Shown: positions 62,695-64,000 of the stretch, piece by piece
Position numbering within the stretch: the first letter of the stretch is position 1
Layout: each line of letters starts with the position of its first letter
Assembly: GCF_035918095.1 (NCBI RefSeq)
Contig: NZ_CP109137.1
Coordinates: forward strand, 496,001 to 560,000
Reading direction: 5' to 3'
From: Streptomyces sp. NBC_01750
GTDB lineage: Bacteria; Actinomycetota; Actinomycetes; Streptomycetales; Streptomycetaceae
DNA length: 64,000 bases
Translations under genes and position numbers: made by a program
Notes under the pieces: generated by a model
Databases searched by the model: none
What the model was told of the DNA's origin: nothing
What the model saw: the letters and a program-made list of their open reading frames with translations, nothing else

Positions 62695-63612
62695 TCATCC
62701 GACGGAGTCCAGGAAGCCCAGCATCTGGATGTTGATCTGCTCTGCGTGGTCAATCTGCGGTCCGTGGCCGGTGTTTGAGACGATCTCGGCCCGGGCGCCC
62801 GATATCAGGCGCGGGACGCGCTCCACTTGCCGCTGCGGGTGCACAAGGAGGCTTCGCCTGCCGAGCAGCAGGTAGAGGGGAGTGCGGATGGTGAGCAGTT
62901 CGTCCTCGGTGAGAGGAAGCGGAGCCGGGCGGCGTATGCGGTAGGCGCGGACGCCGGCCCTGATCATCGTGCGCAACTCGGGCACGATGAGTACCGGCTG
63001 CTCCAGCCAGGCTGCCAGGCGCGGGCGTAGCGCCTTGGGTGCGAAGGTCGCGAAGAGGCTGGCGAAGATCCATACGAAGAAGCGGAGACCCACCTTCTCG
63101 AGTCCGCCAGGATCGAGCAGAGTGACCGAGGCAAGGCGGCCGGGCCTGCGGTGCGCCTGGTTCAGAACGAGCCATCCGCCGTAGGAGGAGCCGACGAGGT
63201 GGACGCGGTCAAGGCCGAGGCCGGCAAGCGTCTCGTCCAGCCACTGTGCGGCTTGTTCGGGTTGGTGGATGGGTTCGCGCTGCACGCTGCGGCCCGGATC
63301 GCCCGGGGTGTCGATCGCGTAGACCGGCCGTTCGGCACAGAGCGCGGCGGTGTTCGGGTACCACATGGCGGAGCAACTGCCCGCCCCGTGCAGCAGGACG
63401 ACCGGGGTGCGGGATTGGGCAGCGGGGTCCGTCGGGCCGTACCTGTAGACGTGCGTGGTCCCGAAGCGGGTCTCCACGTCCATCTCCGCACGCGCGGCCG
63501 GTCCCAGGGCGTAGACCGCATCGCAGGCCGCGAAGTAGCGGTCACGCAAGGCGTCGTTCACGTAGCGGCCGACATCACGCTGAGTGCGGGCGCGGGTCGC
63601 GGTCTCGGGCAC
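62695..63612 (-). CDS. Alpha/beta hydrolase
   Basis: 305 residues from GTG 63612, with GGAGG about ten bases upstream. PVVLLHGAGSCSAMWYPNTA is the HG oxyanion loop, VHLVGSSYGGWLVLNQAHRR the nucleophile elbow (Ser in GSSYGG), LLLGRRSLLVHPQ the acid region and VSNTGHGPQIDHAEQ the catalytic His. Complete. It is divergent to a TetR gene across a strong palindrome, so likely under its control. Confidence 0.9.
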   Translation of the reverse strand: MPETATRARTQRDVGRYVNDALRDRYFAACDAVYALGPAARAEMDVETRFGTTHVYRYGPTDPAAQSRTPVVLLHGAGSCSAMWYPNTAALCAERPVYAIDTPGDPGRSVQREPIHQPEQAAQWLDETLAGLGLDRVHLVGSSYGGWLVLNQAHRRPGRLASVTLLDPGGLEKVGLRFFVWIFASLFATFAPKALRPRLAAWLEQPVLIVPELRTMIRAGVRAYRIRRPAPLPLTEDELLTIRTPLYLLLGRRSLLVHPQRQVERVPRLISGARAEIVSNTGHGPQIDHAEQINIQMLGFLDSVG

Positions 63613-63645
63613 GGTGGGCCACCTCCGGGAGAATCCGTTCTTCGT

Positions 63646-63681
63646 GATACGACCGTACCATGATGGCGGTACGGCCGTATC
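63646..63681. promoter_or_regulatory. TetR operator between hydrolase and TetR genes
   Basis: GATACGACCGTACC (63646-63659) and GGTACGGCCGTATC (63668-63681) are complementary at 13 of 14 positions around an eight-base spacer. Position in the divergent gap suits a TetR protein that represses both genes. Confidence 0.75.
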
Positions 63682-63739
63682 ATGAAGATCGCCTGACAAG
63701 GCTTCAGAGCAGAGGAAGCGACGAGCGGAGACCCGGCAC

Positions 63740-64000
63740 ATGCCCAAGCGCGTGGACCACGATGTACGGCGCACTGAGATCGCCGAAGCACTCGTCCGGG
63801 TCGCCGGGCGGCGCGGATTGCACGCCGTGGGGATGCGCGATGTGGCGGCGGAGGCGGGGGTGTCGCTGCGACTGGTGCAGTACTACTTCCAGACCAAGGA
63901 GAAGTTGCTGCTCTATGGCCTGCAACACCTGGCCGGCGAATTCGGCGAGCGGGTCGCCGACCGGGTACGGGCCGCCGGGGACGACCCGGGGCCGCGCGCG
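63740..64000 (+). CDS. TetR family transcriptional regulator, N-terminal part (3' end outside window)
   Basis: 87 codons from ATG 63740 to the window edge without a stop. RRTEIAEALVRVAGRRGLHA then VGMRDVAAEAGVSLRLVQYY is the TetR HTH, with QYYFQTKEKLLLYGLQHL typical of the branch in which a TetR gene faces a hydrolase. Ligand domain lies outside the window. Confidence 0.9.
   Translation, partial: MPKRVDHDVRRTEIAEALVRVAGRRGLHAVGMRDVAAEAGVSLRLVQYYFQTKEKLLLYGLQHLAGEFGERVADRVRAAGDDPGPRA

Noticed and set aside
1..64000. CRISPR arrays, rRNA operons, prophage structural genes
   Set aside because: No regularly spaced repeats, rRNA-like stretches or phage morphogenesis proteins were seen in any part of the window.

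Overview
The window is high-GC DNA with actinobacterial gene style: GTG starts, GGAGG-type ribosome sites, many small Sec-secreted proteins, SigB/SigF-type sigma factor, PucR/TetR/ROK/MmyB-type regulators, RppA-like type III PKS. It is best explained as Streptomyces or a close relative. The density of decayed insertion sequences, gene fragments and secreted proteins resembles an accessory chromosome arm. I saw no tRNA, rRNA or CRISPR array.

Layout. 1-2.5 kb: end of a molybdenum hydroxylase large subunit plus xdhC. 3-9 kb: secreted and unknown genes, a ricin-lectin membrane protein, an SRPBCC protein, a HAD-like gene relic and an orphan OLD-type TOPRIM protein. 9.2-21.3 kb: a coherent acyl-CoA catabolic block. 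A LysR gene and a five-gene plus-strand set (CoA transferase, enoyl-CoA hydratase, acetoacetate decarboxylase-like, lambda-crystallin-type dehydrogenase, acyl-CoA dehydrogenase) converge on a four-gene minus-strand operon (acyl-CoA ligase, DUF3556 membrane protein, CrtI-like oxidoreductase, PucR regulator), with a bidirectional terminator between them. 21.8-32 kb: small membrane and secreted proteins, galE, HAD, GNAT, SigF-like sigma factor, a divergent MmyB-type regulator/SDR pair, a frameshifted SRPBCC gene and a serine hydrolase. 32.3-35 kb: peptidase-inhibitor-like secreted proteins and an AMIN-like protein. 35.3-38.5 kb: VOC/ArsR pair, then a half-length MFS transporter with divergent TetR gene, lying between the 3' remnants of a Tn3 transposase and its serine recombinase.

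39.9-45 kb holds the most interesting locus: a compact lasso-peptide cluster (precursor A, asparagine-synthetase-like cyclase C, fused RRE/protease B) next to a ROK regulator. The precursor has a clear YxxPx(V)xxxGxxxxxT leader motif and a predicted 16-residue core, GSSSSGNADANSHYYW, with a G1-D9 ring. No dedicated ABC exporter is visible; a 47-residue membrane peptide with its own ribosome site and terminator lies just downstream on the other strand.

46-64 kb: nested IS5-type relics around a DinB gene, a quinone-oxidoreductase-like gene, a multiply broken FAD monooxygenase with an intact TetR gene and operators, a fresh IS4-family insertion with perfect 8-bp target duplication, an rppA-like naphthalene synthase, an aldo/keto reductase plus SnoaL-like gene, several gene relics (COG4705 membrane protein, citrate synthase, IS5, integrase), an SDR, an agmatinase-family enzyme, and a hydrolase/TetR divergent pair cut by the window end.
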